Part shown: one piece after another, positions 1 through 9,590 of the stretch
How the letters are laid out: each line of letters opens with the position of its first letter
Numbering within the stretch: the first letter of the stretch is position 1
Source: Chloroflexota bacterium
Lineage (GTDB): Bacteria > Chloroflexota > Dehalococcoidia > Lucifugimonadales > GCA-002723415
Length of the DNA stretch: 64,000 bases
Assembly (NCBI GenBank): GCA_002721445.1
Contig: PBKN01000009.1
Span: 96,291-160,290 of the forward strand
Reading direction: 5' to 3'
Made by a program: the position numbers and the translations under genes
Notes under the pieces: model-generated
The model's database searches: none
Seen by the model: the letters and a program-made list of their open reading frames with translations, nothing else
What the model was told of the DNA's origin: nothing

Positions 1-536
1 GCATTGACTGTATCATATGCTACTGCTGCAGGATCAGAACCTTCTTCATGACTCACAACATTAACATTAATTTTATCACCCCAAACCTTAAGTTGTTCTA
101 TTGCACCAGCTCTAAAAGTATCTGCAGCTCCTAATATGATATTTTTTCTTTCTAGTTGGTAATATTTAGCAAGTTTGGCTATAGTTGTAGTTTTACCAAC
201 TCCATTAATTCCAACAATTAAAAAAACATGAGGGATTTTATTATCATTAATAGACAAATTATTTGGAGAATCCAAAATCCCAATCATTTCATTCTTTAAA
301 ATATTAATTAATTCTTTAGTTTCATTTATTCTTTTTTCTTTAGCAATTACATGTAATTTTTCAATTAAAAAACTAGCTACATCAATGCCAACATCTGATA
401 TATATAAACTTTCTTCTAAAATATCCCAAAATTCATTATCTATCTTTTCAGATTTAATAAATGGTAAAAAGTTAGTTGACCATAATGCTCGAGTCTTATC
501 TAAAACTTTTGAATGTATTCGATAATTATTAAACAT
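1..536 (-). CDS. ftsY: Signal recognition particle receptor FtsY (partial)
   Basis: This gene runs off the left edge, so only about 178 N-terminal codons are visible. The reading frame opens with ATG at 536 and encodes a helical N domain. From about residue 109 it continues with the SRP-GTPase P-loop [15 protein letters not shown] and then the family motif [12 protein letters not shown]. FtsY is the membrane receptor that docks ribosome-SRP complexes at the Sec translocon and hydrolyses GTP together with Ffh. The short N domain, without a long acidic A region, fits the compact FtsY of many non-proteobacteria. Its start lies 4 bp after the sortase stop, so the two are probably co-transcribed. 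Ffh has similar motifs, but the DTFRAGA sequence and the N-terminus fit FtsY better. Confidence 0.93.
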   Translation of the reverse strand, partial: MFNNYRIHSKVLDKTRALWSTNFLPFIKSEKIDNEFWDILEESLYISDVGIDVASFLIEKLHVIAKEKRINETKELINILKNEMIGILDSPNNLSINDNKIPHVFLIVGINGVGKTTTIAKLAKYYQLERKNIILGAADTFRAGAIEQLKVWGDKINVNVVSHEEGSDPAAVAYDTVN

Positions 537-540
537 AATA

Positions 541-1545
541 TTAATTTAGATCTTTATATTTAGATTGAATAGACTTACGTACACCTACTAATCTTGCTGT
601 AACAACTAATCTATGGTCATAAATCAATTTTGGGACGCAAGTTACTAAAGTTATCGTTGAGTATTCTGAAGAATATAAATCTAATTCATCTTGGTGCATA
701 ACTTTAGTACTTATTACCTTATAAGCAAATTCTGCAACATCTGTATTTAAAACAACATATACAGGAAATCCATCTCTCATTTTATCAGGTATAAGTGGAA
801 GATTTCTGAACACATCTCCTTCATCTCTTAAGGGACTCTGAAGATGCCCAAAATACCATGAATTACCAATTTCACCAGGCTTACTTGTATCAGGTATATG
901 ACCTACTACATTTTTAGGAGTATTATATTGCATACTATTATCAAGTTCAACAAGTTCTAATTCTTCAACTTTAGAATTTAAATTAATAATTGGAATAGTA
1001 ATATAATTTGCATTCGAACCTAATAGCGATTGATCAAAATCATTTGGGCCAAACACCTTTTGATAATCATTGAGGAAATCCGATGATTTTATTTTTTCAG
1101 GCCCAATAACCAATTCATTATTATATTTTTCAAAATCATCTTTTTGCTTATCAATATTTTCTTTTTTATTTATTTCTTTGTTATTTTGAAATTCAGAATC
1201 AACCTCAATATTTTCCACTTCAATAGTCTCTAAACTAACTTCGGAATTTGTTAAAGATTCTTTCAATTCAGATGTATTTTGAGAAGTATTTTTTTTAATG
1301 ACAAAATTTGAATCTTCATCAATTTTACTATCATTTGTTTCATAAATTTCTAAGCTTGATGAATAATTGTTAAAAAAATCATTATCTTCATAAAGTATTT
1401 CTACATTTAATGTAGATAATTCAGATGTAGCTTTAATTTTATAAAAATAAATTGAAGCAGAAATTGTTGAAAACAATATTCCCAATATTATTAAAAAATA
1501 TCCAAATTCCCTTATCCCATATTTAGACATTTTAAAACTTATCAT
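541..1545 (-). CDS. Sortase family transpeptidase, membrane anchored
   Basis: The protein of about 334 residues has one N-terminal membrane segment (about residues 13-33) and a long low-complexity acidic linker rich in Asn, Glu and Ser (about 45-165). A C-terminal sortase domain follows. The catalytic triad is visible as His in WYFGHLQSP, Cys in TLVTCVP and Arg in [10 protein letters not shown]. Sortases cleave a C-terminal sorting signal on exported proteins and join it to the envelope or to pilins. The TLVTC form and N-terminal anchor suggest a class D/E-like enzyme. I did not see a sorting-signal substrate in this window. A second ATG six codons in (MSKYG) is an alternative start. It lies directly upstream of ftsY. 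Confidence 0.85.
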   Translation of the reverse strand: MISFKMSKYGIREFGYFLIILGILFSTISASIYFYKIKATSELSTLNVEILYEDNDFFNNYSSSLEIYETNDSKIDEDSNFVIKKNTSQNTSELKESLTNSEVSLETIEVENIEVDSEFQNNKEINKKENIDKQKDDFEKYNNELVIGPEKIKSSDFLNDYQKVFGPNDFDQSLLGSNANYITIPIINLNSKVEELELVELDNSMQYNTPKNVVGHIPDTSKPGEIGNSWYFGHLQSPLRDEGDVFRNLPLIPDKMRDGFPVYVVLNTDVAEFAYKVISTKVMHQDELDLYSSEYSTITLVTCVPKLIYDHRLVVTARLVGVRKSIQSKYKDLN

Positions 1546-1636
1546 GATTACACTAAATATAACTATATTAAAATTAATTTAATAAGCTGTAAATTTAAAA
1601 AGAAATATTAAATAATTAAAACAATTAATATTTAAC

Positions 1637-1876
1637 TTATCTAACTCTGGGGGAGTGAGAAGCTCCACTAGCAATAGGTTCATTTAAATATACATCTCCA
1701 TTGCGAATTTTGATATTAAAACCACAATCAGGATCACTGCAAACCCATGCTTTATAATGTATAGATGCCCCTTGGCTACCAAAGTCTGATAGAGGTAATA
1801 ATTGCCCCAAATCACATTTTCTACAAATTGGCCATGTATTATTATCCAAAATCCCTCCTCCGAATACACATTCCAT
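1637..1876 (-). CDS. Small zinc-ribbon protein, function unknown
   Basis: This 79-residue protein has two cysteine pairs, C18-x2-C21 and C46-x4-C51, spaced as in a rubredoxin-like or zinc-ribbon fold. There is no signal peptide. It is flanked by short gaps between the second amidohydrolase and the sortase on the same strand, so it may share their transcript. An overlapping out-of-frame ORF here lacks any recognisable motif and I treat it as a shadow. No strong Shine-Dalgarno sequence precedes the ATG. A metal-binding accessory or regulatory role is possible, but nothing in the sequence fixes a function. Confidence 0.6.
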   Translation of the reverse strand: MECVFGGGILDNNTWPICRKCDLGQLLPLSDFGSQGASIHYKAWVCSDPDCGFNIKIRNGDVYLNEPIASGASHSPRVR

Positions 1877-1925
1877 AAGGATATAATAGGATAATTATAA
1901 CATTTGTATCTAAACTCTACAAGTT

Positions 1926-2777
1926 TTAAATAAAACTTTCTAATCTGAAAATTTTTTTGGCATTCTCATAAAAAATGTTAATTTTATCAACTTCTGAATT
2001 ATTCGATTGATCTAAATGTTTTTTTATAAACTTGGGATTAACAAGAGGAAAATCACTTCCAAACAATATCTTATTTGAACCTACCAGAGAAACAGATATG
2101 TCAAATATTTTTCTATCATATAAAAGTGTTGTAGCTGAAGTGTCAAAATAAACATTCTTCAAAGAACAATCTACTTCTGGCATTAATGAATAAAAAGGCA
2201 ATCCCCCTCCCCAATGTGAACATATTATAGTAGTATCAAGATAATTATTAATAAAATTTAATAAAACTTCTGGTCTTGTGTGTCCTTTTCCATCATACAA
2301 ATGTCCTACAGGTTCAGATGAATGCGTATTCACTATCATATTATTTTCTTGGACAACTTCCATAATATTATCCATTACATTTTTATCAGACAAATTAAAA
2401 CCTTGAGTATCAGGATGTAATTCTCCTATACCACTCAACCCTAATTTATGACATCTATCAATTTCATTTGCCGCTGCATTACCATGTAAAGGATTAACAC
2501 CTGCAAAACCTATAAGTCTATCTGGATAACGTTTTACAGAATCAATAATATAATCATTCACCTCTCTGACGATACCTGAATCTTGCCAGCCCATAGATAA
2601 TATAACAGAGATATCAATTGATTCCTTATCCATATTAAAAATCAAATCTTCAGCTGTAACCATTTTTGCATTATTATTAGAAAATAAAGTTCGAAATGTT
2701 AAATCCTTATCTAACAAGTTCTTTCGATTTAAAATCAAAGTTTCGGGGAATATATGTACATGAGAATCAATAATCAA
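1926..2777 (-). CDS. Amidohydrolase family 2 metal-dependent hydrolase/decarboxylase
   Basis: The protein is a 283-residue TIM-barrel enzyme of the amidohydrolase-2 (ACMSD/TatD-like) family. The first metal motif DSHVHIF is at the extreme N-terminus. A mid-barrel His follows in NTHSSEP, then His in SHWGGGLPFYS, and the late catalytic Asp in FGSDFPL. Members hydrolyse or decarboxylate small cyclic or aromatic acids in the cytoplasm; the substrate cannot be read from sequence. It follows another member of the same family with a 29-bp gap, so the two may act in sequence on one substrate or have arisen by old duplication. They share the N-terminus but little else. Confidence 0.82.
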   Translation of the reverse strand: MIIDSHVHIFPETLILNRKNLLDKDLTFRTLFSNNNAKMVTAEDLIFNMDKESIDISVILSMGWQDSGIVREVNDYIIDSVKRYPDRLIGFAGVNPLHGNAAANEIDRCHKLGLSGIGELHPDTQGFNLSDKNVMDNIMEVVQENNMIVNTHSSEPVGHLYDGKGHTRPEVLLNFINNYLDTTIICSHWGGGLPFYSLMPEVDCSLKNVYFDTSATTLLYDRKIFDISVSLVGSNKILFGSDFPLVNPKFIKKHLDQSNNSEVDKINIFYENAKKIFRLESFI

Positions 2778-2806
2778 TTTAAATCCTAACTAAAAAACCT
2801 TCGAAA

Positions 2807-3904
2807 TTATTTTTGAAATAATTTATATATATTATCACCAAAAATCTTATTTTTATCTTGAACAGATAGAAAATTACAATACTTTCTAATATAATCTATT
2901 GATTGTTTATATGTACAATATCTTTCAACATTAGGCATGTCTGATCCCCAAGCTAATCTATCTGATCCTAACCTTTGATAATATTCTTTAATAACAGAAT
3001 ATGACTCTTTAAATGGGTAATCCCAACTTTGGCCAAAAGCAATAGGAAATAATATTTCTGAAATAAGATTTTGAGAATCTAAAGCTTTCCAGGCTTCATC
3101 AGGAATTTCAAATTTATCTCCATTAGAAAATGTAGACAAACTTAATCCATGTGTAAATACAACTTGTATATCATCATATTTTTTCAGCCAATTTGTAAAA
3201 GCATTTAATTCATTTAAATATACCTCTTTGTTAGGATTTACTGATGTCAACATCCAAAATACTGGTATATTTAATTTTCTTACTCTATCCCAAAATTTAA
3301 AAAATATTTCATCATCCACTAACTCATCTCGCCCATGCATTCTCAATGTACCAGATTGATACCATAACCCATTTAATCCATCCTCTTTGATTGCGATTTC
3401 AAGATTTTCAATCTCACTATATTGGTCACTTTTCCATTCATCAATCATAGCAAGGCCCCAAAATCGATCAGGGAATTTATCTATAGCTTTTTTAATATAT
3501 TTATTTAATTTTCCATATGAATGACCTGTTTGCAATACAGCCTTATCAATTCCAACGTAATCCATTTGAGCAATCATTAATTCTGGAGTAGCTTCTAAGT
3601 TTGCTAAAGTCGGTGGCAAATACTGTCTATAATAATTTTTAGAATTATAAAACCAATTAAACTTTCCATGGTCACTTGCATAAATATTTACATCAGATAA
3701 ATAATCAAATGAGAATCCTCCAGGAGTTACTAATGATTGTTCATTCAAAATTTCTCCGGACTCCGTATCTCTGACAGGCTGACCATTAAACATTAACATA
3801 TGCTGTATATATTTCATGTGTTCTGCATCACTACTGTGGCCAGAAGCACCTGACATAGGTGGGAAAATATGGGCATGAGAATCAATAATCAAATCAACCT
3901 CCAA
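2807..3904 (-). CDS. Amidohydrolase family 2 protein, larger paralogue
   Basis: At 365 residues this is a longer amidohydrolase-2 protein. It has the N-terminal DSHAHIFPP metal motif, His in VFTHGLSLS and the C-terminal Asp in WGSDMPNVER. An insertion of about 70 residues after the first motif (about residues 20-90) distinguishes it from the downstream paralogue. The family catalyses metal-dependent C-N or C-C cleavage of ring or carboxylate substrates. The neighbours (AcuI-type reductase, 2-hydroxyacid dehydrogenase, class V aminotransferase) suggest a cytoplasmic route for carboxylic-acid breakdown. This is inference, because no substrate-specific residues are recognisable. Confidence 0.82.
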   Translation of the reverse strand: MEVDLIIDSHAHIFPPMSGASGHSSDAEHMKYIQHMLMFNGQPVRDTESGEILNEQSLVTPGGFSFDYLSDVNIYASDHGKFNWFYNSKNYYRQYLPPTLANLEATPELMIAQMDYVGIDKAVLQTGHSYGKLNKYIKKAIDKFPDRFWGLAMIDEWKSDQYSEIENLEIAIKEDGLNGLWYQSGTLRMHGRDELVDDEIFFKFWDRVRKLNIPVFWMLTSVNPNKEVYLNELNAFTNWLKKYDDIQVVFTHGLSLSTFSNGDKFEIPDEAWKALDSQNLISEILFPIAFGQSWDYPFKESYSVIKEYYQRLGSDRLAWGSDMPNVERYCTYKQSIDYIRKYCNFLSVQDKNKIFGDNIYKLFQK

Positions 3905-3950
3905 ATAATAAAATTTAGTAAATTATTTTGTGAGTATAAAAAACAAAAGT

Positions 3951-4949
3951 TTAGAAATTATTAACATCAACAACAATTCTTCCTCGTATGTTACCTAACA
4001 AAATTTCTTGAGCCACTCTAAAAACATCACTCAATACTACTTCAGTTGTAATCAAATCTAAATTTAATTTTTTTATGTATTTATTTAATCTATTCCAAGA
4101 TATATTTCTTCTCTCTAGAGGACAAAAGTTAGAGTCAATTCCAATCAAACGAACTCCTCTAAGTATAAATGGAAGAACATTTGTATTGAAATTCACTCCA
4201 GCAGCATTTCCACATACAGCTATGCAACCATTATTTTTAATGGAAGGTATTAAATTACCTAATACATCTCCTCCAACTGTATCAATTACCGCTGCCCATT
4301 CGCCTTTCTTGAGAAGTTTATTATGACTATCTAAATCATCAGAATAAATAACATTAGATGCTCCCAGTGAAAGAAGATATTCTAAATTCTTTGCACTTCT
4401 TGTCAAAGCAACAACTTCATATCCCAAATTAGAAAGTAATAAAATTGATGTACTTCCTACTCCACCACTTCCACCTGTTACTAGAACAGGCCCATTTTTA
4501 GATTTTATATAATTATCTTCTAACTCCAAAATACTTAACATTGATGTAAAACCAGCAGTTCCTAAAATCATTGAACTTTTGAGACTTATATTATCTGGTC
4601 TTTTGATTAGCCAATCTCCTTTAACTCTAGCCAACTGAGAAAACCCTCCAGTATGAGTTTCTCCTAATCCCCATCCAGTAGCTATAACTTCATCCCCAGC
4701 AACAAAGTCTTTATGATTAGATTCTATAACAATCCCAGAAAAATCTATCCCTGGAATCATAGGGAATTTTTGCATTATTCTGCCTTTATTACCCTTTAAT
4801 GCAAGACCATCTTTATAATTTACTGTAGAATAAAAAACTTGGATTAATACATCACCAGGAAATAGGTCATCAATGCTTAAATCAGAAATAGATATATTTA
4901 ATTTACCCTCTTGCTCTATAGCATGAACAGCTTTGAATTTATCAATCAT
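3951..4949 (-). CDS. acuI: YhdH/AcuI-type zinc-free MDR reductase (acrylyl-CoA reductase-like)
   Basis: This 332-residue medium-chain dehydrogenase/reductase belongs to the YhdH/AcuI branch. The diagnostic N-terminal blocks VNYKDGLALKG and FPMIPGIDFSG are present. So is the Rossmann motif TGGSGGVGSTS near residue 157, and the zinc ligands of alcohol dehydrogenases are absent. AcuI reduces acryloyl-CoA to propionyl-CoA with NADPH, detoxifying acrylate made during DMSP or 3-hydroxypropionate metabolism. Neither DMSP lyase nor a CoA ligase is in the window, so the physiological substrate is inferred from family only. It lies 14 bp after the 2-hydroxyacid dehydrogenase gene in the transcribed direction. 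Confidence 0.8.
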   Translation of the reverse strand: MIDKFKAVHAIEQEGKLNISISDLSIDDLFPGDVLIQVFYSTVNYKDGLALKGNKGRIMQKFPMIPGIDFSGIVIESNHKDFVAGDEVIATGWGLGETHTGGFSQLARVKGDWLIKRPDNISLKSSMILGTAGFTSMLSILELEDNYIKSKNGPVLVTGGSGGVGSTSILLLSNLGYEVVALTRSAKNLEYLLSLGASNVIYSDDLDSHNKLLKKGEWAAVIDTVGGDVLGNLIPSIKNNGCIAVCGNAAGVNFNTNVLPFILRGVRLIGIDSNFCPLERRNISWNRLNKYIKKLNLDLITTEVVLSDVFRVAQEILLGNIRGRIVVDVNNF

Positions 4950-4963
4950 AATTATTCTCTAAT

Positions 4964-6004
4964 TCATTTAGACATTGCTGGATTTCTATTTGAAATCATA
5001 TTTTTTACATCAGGATTGACTAAAGACATAGGCCATTGATTATTTAAAACTCTATAAGCTTCTTGTCCAACATATTTATAAAGAACTTCATCTGAACCAG
5101 TTGATGTACCTGCAGTATGGGGAGTCATAATAACATTTGGAAGAGAAATTAAAATATTATCATCTTTTATAGGTTCCTCTTCAAAAACATCTAAACCTGC
5201 TCCAGCAATACAACCAGATTTCAAAGCATCTATCATTGCTTTTTCATCAATAGTTCCTCCTCTACAAGTATTTATGATGAATGCAGTATTTTTCATATTT
5301 TTAAAAAATTCTTTGTTAATTATCTTTTTAGTTTCATTATTTAAAGGAAGATGAATTGATACATAATCAGATATCGCTGCAATTGATTCTAAACTATTGT
5401 ATAATTCCACTTCATATTCTCTTGCAATCCAAGGTTCTACATAAGGATCATAAGAAACAACTTTCAACCCAAATGCTTTAGCTTTTCTTGCAGTTGCTCT
5501 CGCAATATTTCCAAAACCAATTAATCCTAAAGTTTGATTGTAAACAGGAGGCATATGAAGTTTTTTTTCAGCTAGAAATTTTCTCATTCCTTCACTAGGA
5601 GCTTTATCCCATTGACCTGACTTAACTAAATCATTTAAAAAATTTAAATGTTTCGCACATGATAAAAGTAACATTATTGCATGATTAGAGACTTCTTCTG
5701 AACAAAAACCAGCAGTATTAGTAAGCATAATTTTATTTTTTGTAGCTGCCTCATCGTCAATCCTATCAAATCCATGTCCAAAACTAACTATAGAATATGC
5801 ACTGTCAATTTCATTAATTACAGAAGCAGGCATGGGAACCCCTTCATTTATAATTAAATCAGCACCTTTAACTGCTTCAATTGTTTCTCCTTCGCTATTA
5901 CAAATATGTACAGATAAATCATATTCAAGCCCATTGAGTTCTTTTTTTATCTGCTCTAAATTTGGTTCAGCTACACAAATATAAGATATATTACTTTTAG
6001 ACAT
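4964..6004 (-). CDS. D-isomer-specific 2-hydroxyacid dehydrogenase (CtBP-like)
   Basis: The 346-residue protein has the two-part Rossmann architecture of the D-2-hydroxyacid dehydrogenases. The NAD-binding motif GLIGFGNIARATARKA is near residue 163, the Arg region is INTCRGGTIDE, the Glu region is GLDVFEEEPI, and the catalytic His is in MTPHTAG. These enzymes interconvert 2-oxo acids and D-2-hydroxy acids with NAD(H). SerA is less likely, because the C-terminal regulatory domains are absent and the overall resemblance is to CtBP/glycerate dehydrogenase. It is encoded between the aminotransferase and the AcuI-like reductase with gaps of 44 and 14 bp. Confidence 0.85.
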   Translation of the reverse strand: MSKSNISYICVAEPNLEQIKKELNGLEYDLSVHICNSEGETIEAVKGADLIINEGVPMPASVINEIDSAYSIVSFGHGFDRIDDEAATKNKIMLTNTAGFCSEEVSNHAIMLLLSCAKHLNFLNDLVKSGQWDKAPSEGMRKFLAEKKLHMPPVYNQTLGLIGFGNIARATARKAKAFGLKVVSYDPYVEPWIAREYEVELYNSLESIAAISDYVSIHLPLNNETKKIINKEFFKNMKNTAFIINTCRGGTIDEKAMIDALKSGCIAGAGLDVFEEEPIKDDNILISLPNVIMTPHTAGTSTGSDEVLYKYVGQEAYRVLNNQWPMSLVNPDVKNMISNRNPAMSK

Positions 6005-6048
6005 GTTAAAGCTCCTTAATTTAATGAATTATAATTCAAATTAAAAAA

Positions 6049-7218
6049 TTAAATCTTATTTGATATATCAGAAACAGCATTTAAAACAAAATCCAATTCA
6101 TCCTCAGTATTGAAAAATGCTGTAGATATACGTAAGCCTGATATATCTGTATGACGTAAAGATGGCCTACCTAATATATTTCTTTTTAACATTTCTTCAC
6201 TTAATTGATCTCCATGAATATTACCTAGTGAAAAAGTTACAATACCTGTAGTAAAATCTAAATCAACAGGGCTTCTTAAGGTTACTTTTGGAATTTCCAA
6301 TAAACCTGCTCTTAATTGTTCTGTTAATTTAGAAACCCTCTTTTCTATATTGTTTATTCCTAATGAATTTATATAATCAATAGCTAAGCCCATGGCAATA
6401 TACAAAGGTTTTTGCCTACCCCCAAATTCGAATTTATGTGCTGTAGTTTCATAAACCACATCATCTTTCAAACCTCTATCCCATATACCCGCATAAGCAC
6501 CAGTCCATGAAATGTTTAACTTTTCTATCCATTCTGGTTTAACATAAAAACCTGCAACTCCCCATCCACCTAATAACCATTTATGTGCAGTAAATGAATA
6601 AAAATCACAATCAATGTCATTTAAATCAATAGAAAATTGTCCAGCAGACTGAGCTCCATCAAATATAACAGCTACACCATTTTCGTGTGCTAGGGAACAA
6701 ATTTCTTTCGCTGGTAATTTATGACCTGTATCAGTGGTAACATGACTAAGCGAAATAAGTTTCGTATTCTTATTTATTAAATCATTTAATTCAGATAGAA
6801 AAGTATTTTTATCCTCAGAAACTTTTACTTTTACAACCTTAACACCAAATTTATCTCTTAGATTAAGCCATGGCATTATACCACTTGGATGTTCTTCAGA
6901 AGACACTATAATTTCATCTCCCTTAACCCAATCCATTCCATGAGCAACTATATTCATACCTTCAGAAATAGCTCTAGTAAAAGCAATAGCATTGATAGGA
7001 ACATTAAATAGATTTGCTGATAAACTTCTAGTTTCTTCCATCCTATTTTCTAGATCAGATTTAACCTTAGGAGTATCAGGACCATAATCTCTTGCATATT
7101 CGTATATATTTTGAATCTCTTTAGCTATTTTTACTGATATTGGACCAGTTCCACCAGTATTTAAGTAAACAGAATTAGATAATACTGGAAAATCCTTTCT
7201 AACATCATCTATATTCAT
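6049..7218 (-). CDS. Class V aminotransferase (PLP; SufS/isopenicillin-N-epimerase-like)
   Basis: The protein has 389 residues and a class V fold. The PLP-binding Asp is in AVIFDGAQSAGQ (about 183-194) and the Schiff-base Lys is K213 in SFTAHKWLLGG. Members include cysteine desulfurases, kynureninases, serine-glyoxylate aminotransferases and epimerases. The C-terminal loop lacks a recognisable cysteine-desulfurase active-site Cys segment, so I favour an aminotransferase, lyase or epimerase role in amino-acid catabolism over iron-sulfur assembly. It follows the type I glutamine synthetase gene with a 38-bp gap and probably belongs to the same transcript. Confidence 0.83.
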   Translation of the reverse strand: MNIDDVRKDFPVLSNSVYLNTGGTGPISVKIAKEIQNIYEYARDYGPDTPKVKSDLENRMEETRSLSANLFNVPINAIAFTRAISEGMNIVAHGMDWVKGDEIIVSSEEHPSGIMPWLNLRDKFGVKVVKVKVSEDKNTFLSELNDLINKNTKLISLSHVTTDTGHKLPAKEICSLAHENGVAVIFDGAQSAGQFSIDLNDIDCDFYSFTAHKWLLGGWGVAGFYVKPEWIEKLNISWTGAYAGIWDRGLKDDVVYETTAHKFEFGGRQKPLYIAMGLAIDYINSLGINNIEKRVSKLTEQLRAGLLEIPKVTLRSPVDLDFTTGIVTFSLGNIHGDQLSEEMLKRNILGRPSLRHTDISGLRISTAFFNTEDELDFVLNAVSDISNKI

Positions 7219-7256
7219 ATATTATCTCCATTATCTTTAAATTTATTTTAATAACA

Positions 7257-8552
7257 TTATAAGATAGGCATATATCTATCTAATTCATATTTAGTAACTT
7301 TTGTATTATACAATTCCCATTCAATTTTTTTATTTTCAATAAAACTATTGAACACATAATCCCCCAGAGCTTTATGCACCAATTCACTATTTTCTGTAAT
7401 TAGTATAGCTTCCCATAAATTACTAGGCAATTTTTCATTTTTATTTTCAAATTCTAAAAGTTCATAATTATTCTCAATACCTTCTAGCCCTGCAGCAAGC
7501 ATTACACTAAAAGCTAAATAAGGGTTACAAGCTGGATCTGGTGCACGATATTCAATTCTTCTAGAAGAATTGTTACCCATTCTATAAGATGGAACTCTTA
7601 TTAAATCAGCCTTGTTAACTAAAGCCCATGATATATATGTAGGAGCTTCGAATCCAGAAACTAATCTCTTATAAGAATTAACCCATTGATTTGTAATCGC
7701 TGTAATTTCTCTAGCATGTTTTAATAAGCCTGCAATAAAACTACGAGCTGTTTTTGATAAATATACTTTATCATCAGGATCAAAGAAGACATTATCATTT
7801 CCATGAAAAAGAGATTGATGAATATGCATTCCATTACCATTTATATCTGAAATTGGTTTAGGCATAAATGTTGCATGACATCCATATTTTTTAGCTATTT
7901 CTTTAACTACTAATCTATATGTCATAACAGTATCTGCCATTGTTAGAGCATCAGTATGGCGCAAATCAATTTCATGTTGACTTGAAGAAGCTTCATGATG
8001 AGTTGAACCTACCGGGATTCCAAATTCTTCAAGGGCAAGCACTGTTTCGTTCCTTAATTCTCCTGAAAAACTGTTATCTAGTTGATCAAAATACCCTTCT
8101 AAATCAATTGGCTCTGTTGTTTTATTGGATTTAAAATAAAAATGTTCCATTTCAGGTGCAACATAATATGTATAACCCATTTCAGTTGCACGTTGCAGAT
8201 TCCTGCGTAAAACATATCGTGGATCACCTTCAAATGAATTGTTTTCAGGAGTATAAATATCACAAAATATCCTAGCTACTGTAGTAGTACCAGATTTCCA
8301 AGGTATTAAACTAAAAGTATTAGGATCAGGGAATGCATATAAATCTCTCTCATCAGATCTTGCAAATCCTTCAATTGAAGAACCATCAAAAGAAATACCG
8401 TTAGATAATCCTCTTTCAAGTTCTTCAATCGTAATACTAAAGCCTTTTAAATTACCAAGAATGTCTGAAAACCATAGTCTGATAAATTTAACATCATTTT
8501 CTTTAGCTTGATGTAAAACATATTTAACACCATCTTCATTAATTTTTAACAA
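7257..8552 (-). CDS. glnA: Glutamine synthetase, type I
   Basis: This 431-residue type I glutamine synthetase joins glutamate and ammonia at the cost of ATP. Visible landmarks are the N-terminal beta-grasp domain (RLWFSDILGNLKG) and the latch region FDGSSIEGFARSDERD. The metal and glutamate sites are PEMEHFYF and GNGMHIHQSL, and the C-terminal block is RRIEYRAPDPACNPYLA. The length and lack of a clear NLY adenylylation segment fit the GSI-alpha form, which is not controlled by adenylylation. A second, unrelated glutamine synthetase lies 33 bp upstream on the same strand. Gamma-glutamyl ligases of the same fold are an alternative, but the motifs match true GSI well. Confidence 0.9.
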   Translation of the reverse strand: MLKINEDGVKYVLHQAKENDVKFIRLWFSDILGNLKGFSITIEELERGLSNGISFDGSSIEGFARSDERDLYAFPDPNTFSLIPWKSGTTTVARIFCDIYTPENNSFEGDPRYVLRRNLQRATEMGYTYYVAPEMEHFYFKSNKTTEPIDLEGYFDQLDNSFSGELRNETVLALEEFGIPVGSTHHEASSSQHEIDLRHTDALTMADTVMTYRLVVKEIAKKYGCHATFMPKPISDINGNGMHIHQSLFHGNDNVFFDPDDKVYLSKTARSFIAGLLKHAREITAITNQWVNSYKRLVSGFEAPTYISWALVNKADLIRVPSYRMGNNSSRRIEYRAPDPACNPYLAFSVMLAAGLEGIENNYELLEFENKNEKLPSNLWEAILITENSELVHKALGDYVFNSFIENKKIEWELYNTKVTKYELDRYMPIL

Positions 8553-8585
8553 ATTTCACCTAACTAATTAAAACAAATTAATAAT

Positions 8586-9590
8586 TTATTTTTTTGCTGA
8601 ACTACATACAGTATCAGTAATAAGGTTAGCGACAACATAGGGATCCATATTTGCATTTGGACGACGGTCTTCTATGTAACCTTTACCATCAACATTAACT
8701 TGCCATGGAATCCTTACAGATGCCCCTCTGTCTGAAACCCCATATGAAAATTTATCTACTGAAGCTGTTTCATGTAAGCCTGTTAATCTTTCTTCAATTG
8801 CAAATCCATAATTCTTAATATGTAATTCATGTTTTTTTGAAAGAGCTTCAGCTGCATCTATACATGGCTGATAACTTGTCCTCATTTGTTTAGTAGAAAA
8901 ATTAGTATGACAACCTGCACCATTCCAGTCTCCTTTTACAGGTTTAGGATCTAATGTCGCACTAATATTATGATCTTCTCCTATTCGATATAATAACCAT
9001 CTTGCTATCCAAAGCTGATCTCCTACAGCAGTTGGCCCAATTGGCCCAACCTGAAACTCCCATTGTGCAGGCATAACCTCAGCATTTATACCAGAAATAT
9101 TTAATCCTGCTAATAAACATGCATCCAAATGTTCTTCAACTAGAGGTCTACCAAATACTTCATCAGCTCCAACTCCACAATAATAGCCACCTTGAGGAGC
9201 AGGAAATCCATTAGAAGGCCAACCTAAAGGCTGAATCCCATCAAAAAGTGTATACTCCTGTTCGATACCAAACCATATATCAAAATCAGAATATTTTTTT
9301 TCGGTTTCTGAACATGCATAACGAGTATTTGAAACATGAGGAGTCATATCAGTATTCATTACTTCTGTCATGACTAAAATATCATTACCAAGCCGAATTG
9401 GATCAGGACAAGTGAATACTGGCTTCAATACGCAATCAGAATTCTCACCGGGTGCCTGGTTAGTACTAGACCCATCAAACCCCCATATAGGAGGATTTTC
9501 ACCTAATGGAACAATTTTAGTTTTAGATCTTAATTTTTGTGTTGGTGTTGTACCATCAATCCAAATATATTCAGCTTTATAAGACTCCAT
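8586..9590 (-). CDS. Glutamine synthetase, type II (eukaryotic type)
   Basis: The 334-residue protein is a type II glutamine synthetase, the decameric form typical of eukaryotes and some bacteria (GlnII). It contains the N-terminal YIWIDGTTPTQKLRSKTK block, WGFDGSSTNQAPGENSD, the ATP/glutamate region HTNFSTKQMR, and the signature SYGVSDRGASVRIP near the C-terminus. It would assimilate ammonia into glutamine in the cytoplasm. It is the first gene of the minus-strand run and is preceded by an AT-rich gap of about 125 bp that should carry its promoter. Having GSI and GSII adjacent in one transcript is uncommon. Confidence 0.93.
   Translation of the reverse strand: MESYKAEYIWIDGTTPTQKLRSKTKIVPLGENPPIWGFDGSSTNQAPGENSDCVLKPVFTCPDPIRLGNDILVMTEVMNTDMTPHVSNTRYACSETEKKYSDFDIWFGIEQEYTLFDGIQPLGWPSNGFPAPQGGYYCGVGADEVFGRPLVEEHLDACLLAGLNISGINAEVMPAQWEFQVGPIGPTAVGDQLWIARWLLYRIGEDHNISATLDPKPVKGDWNGAGCHTNFSTKQMRTSYQPCIDAAEALSKKHELHIKNYGFAIEERLTGLHETASVDKFSYGVSDRGASVRIPWQVNVDGKGYIEDRRPNANMDPYVVANLITDTVCSSAKK

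Noticed and set aside
1684..1869. Alternative overlapping ORF in the zinc-ribbon locus.
   Set aside because: It has no motif, while the other frame has two Cys pairs.
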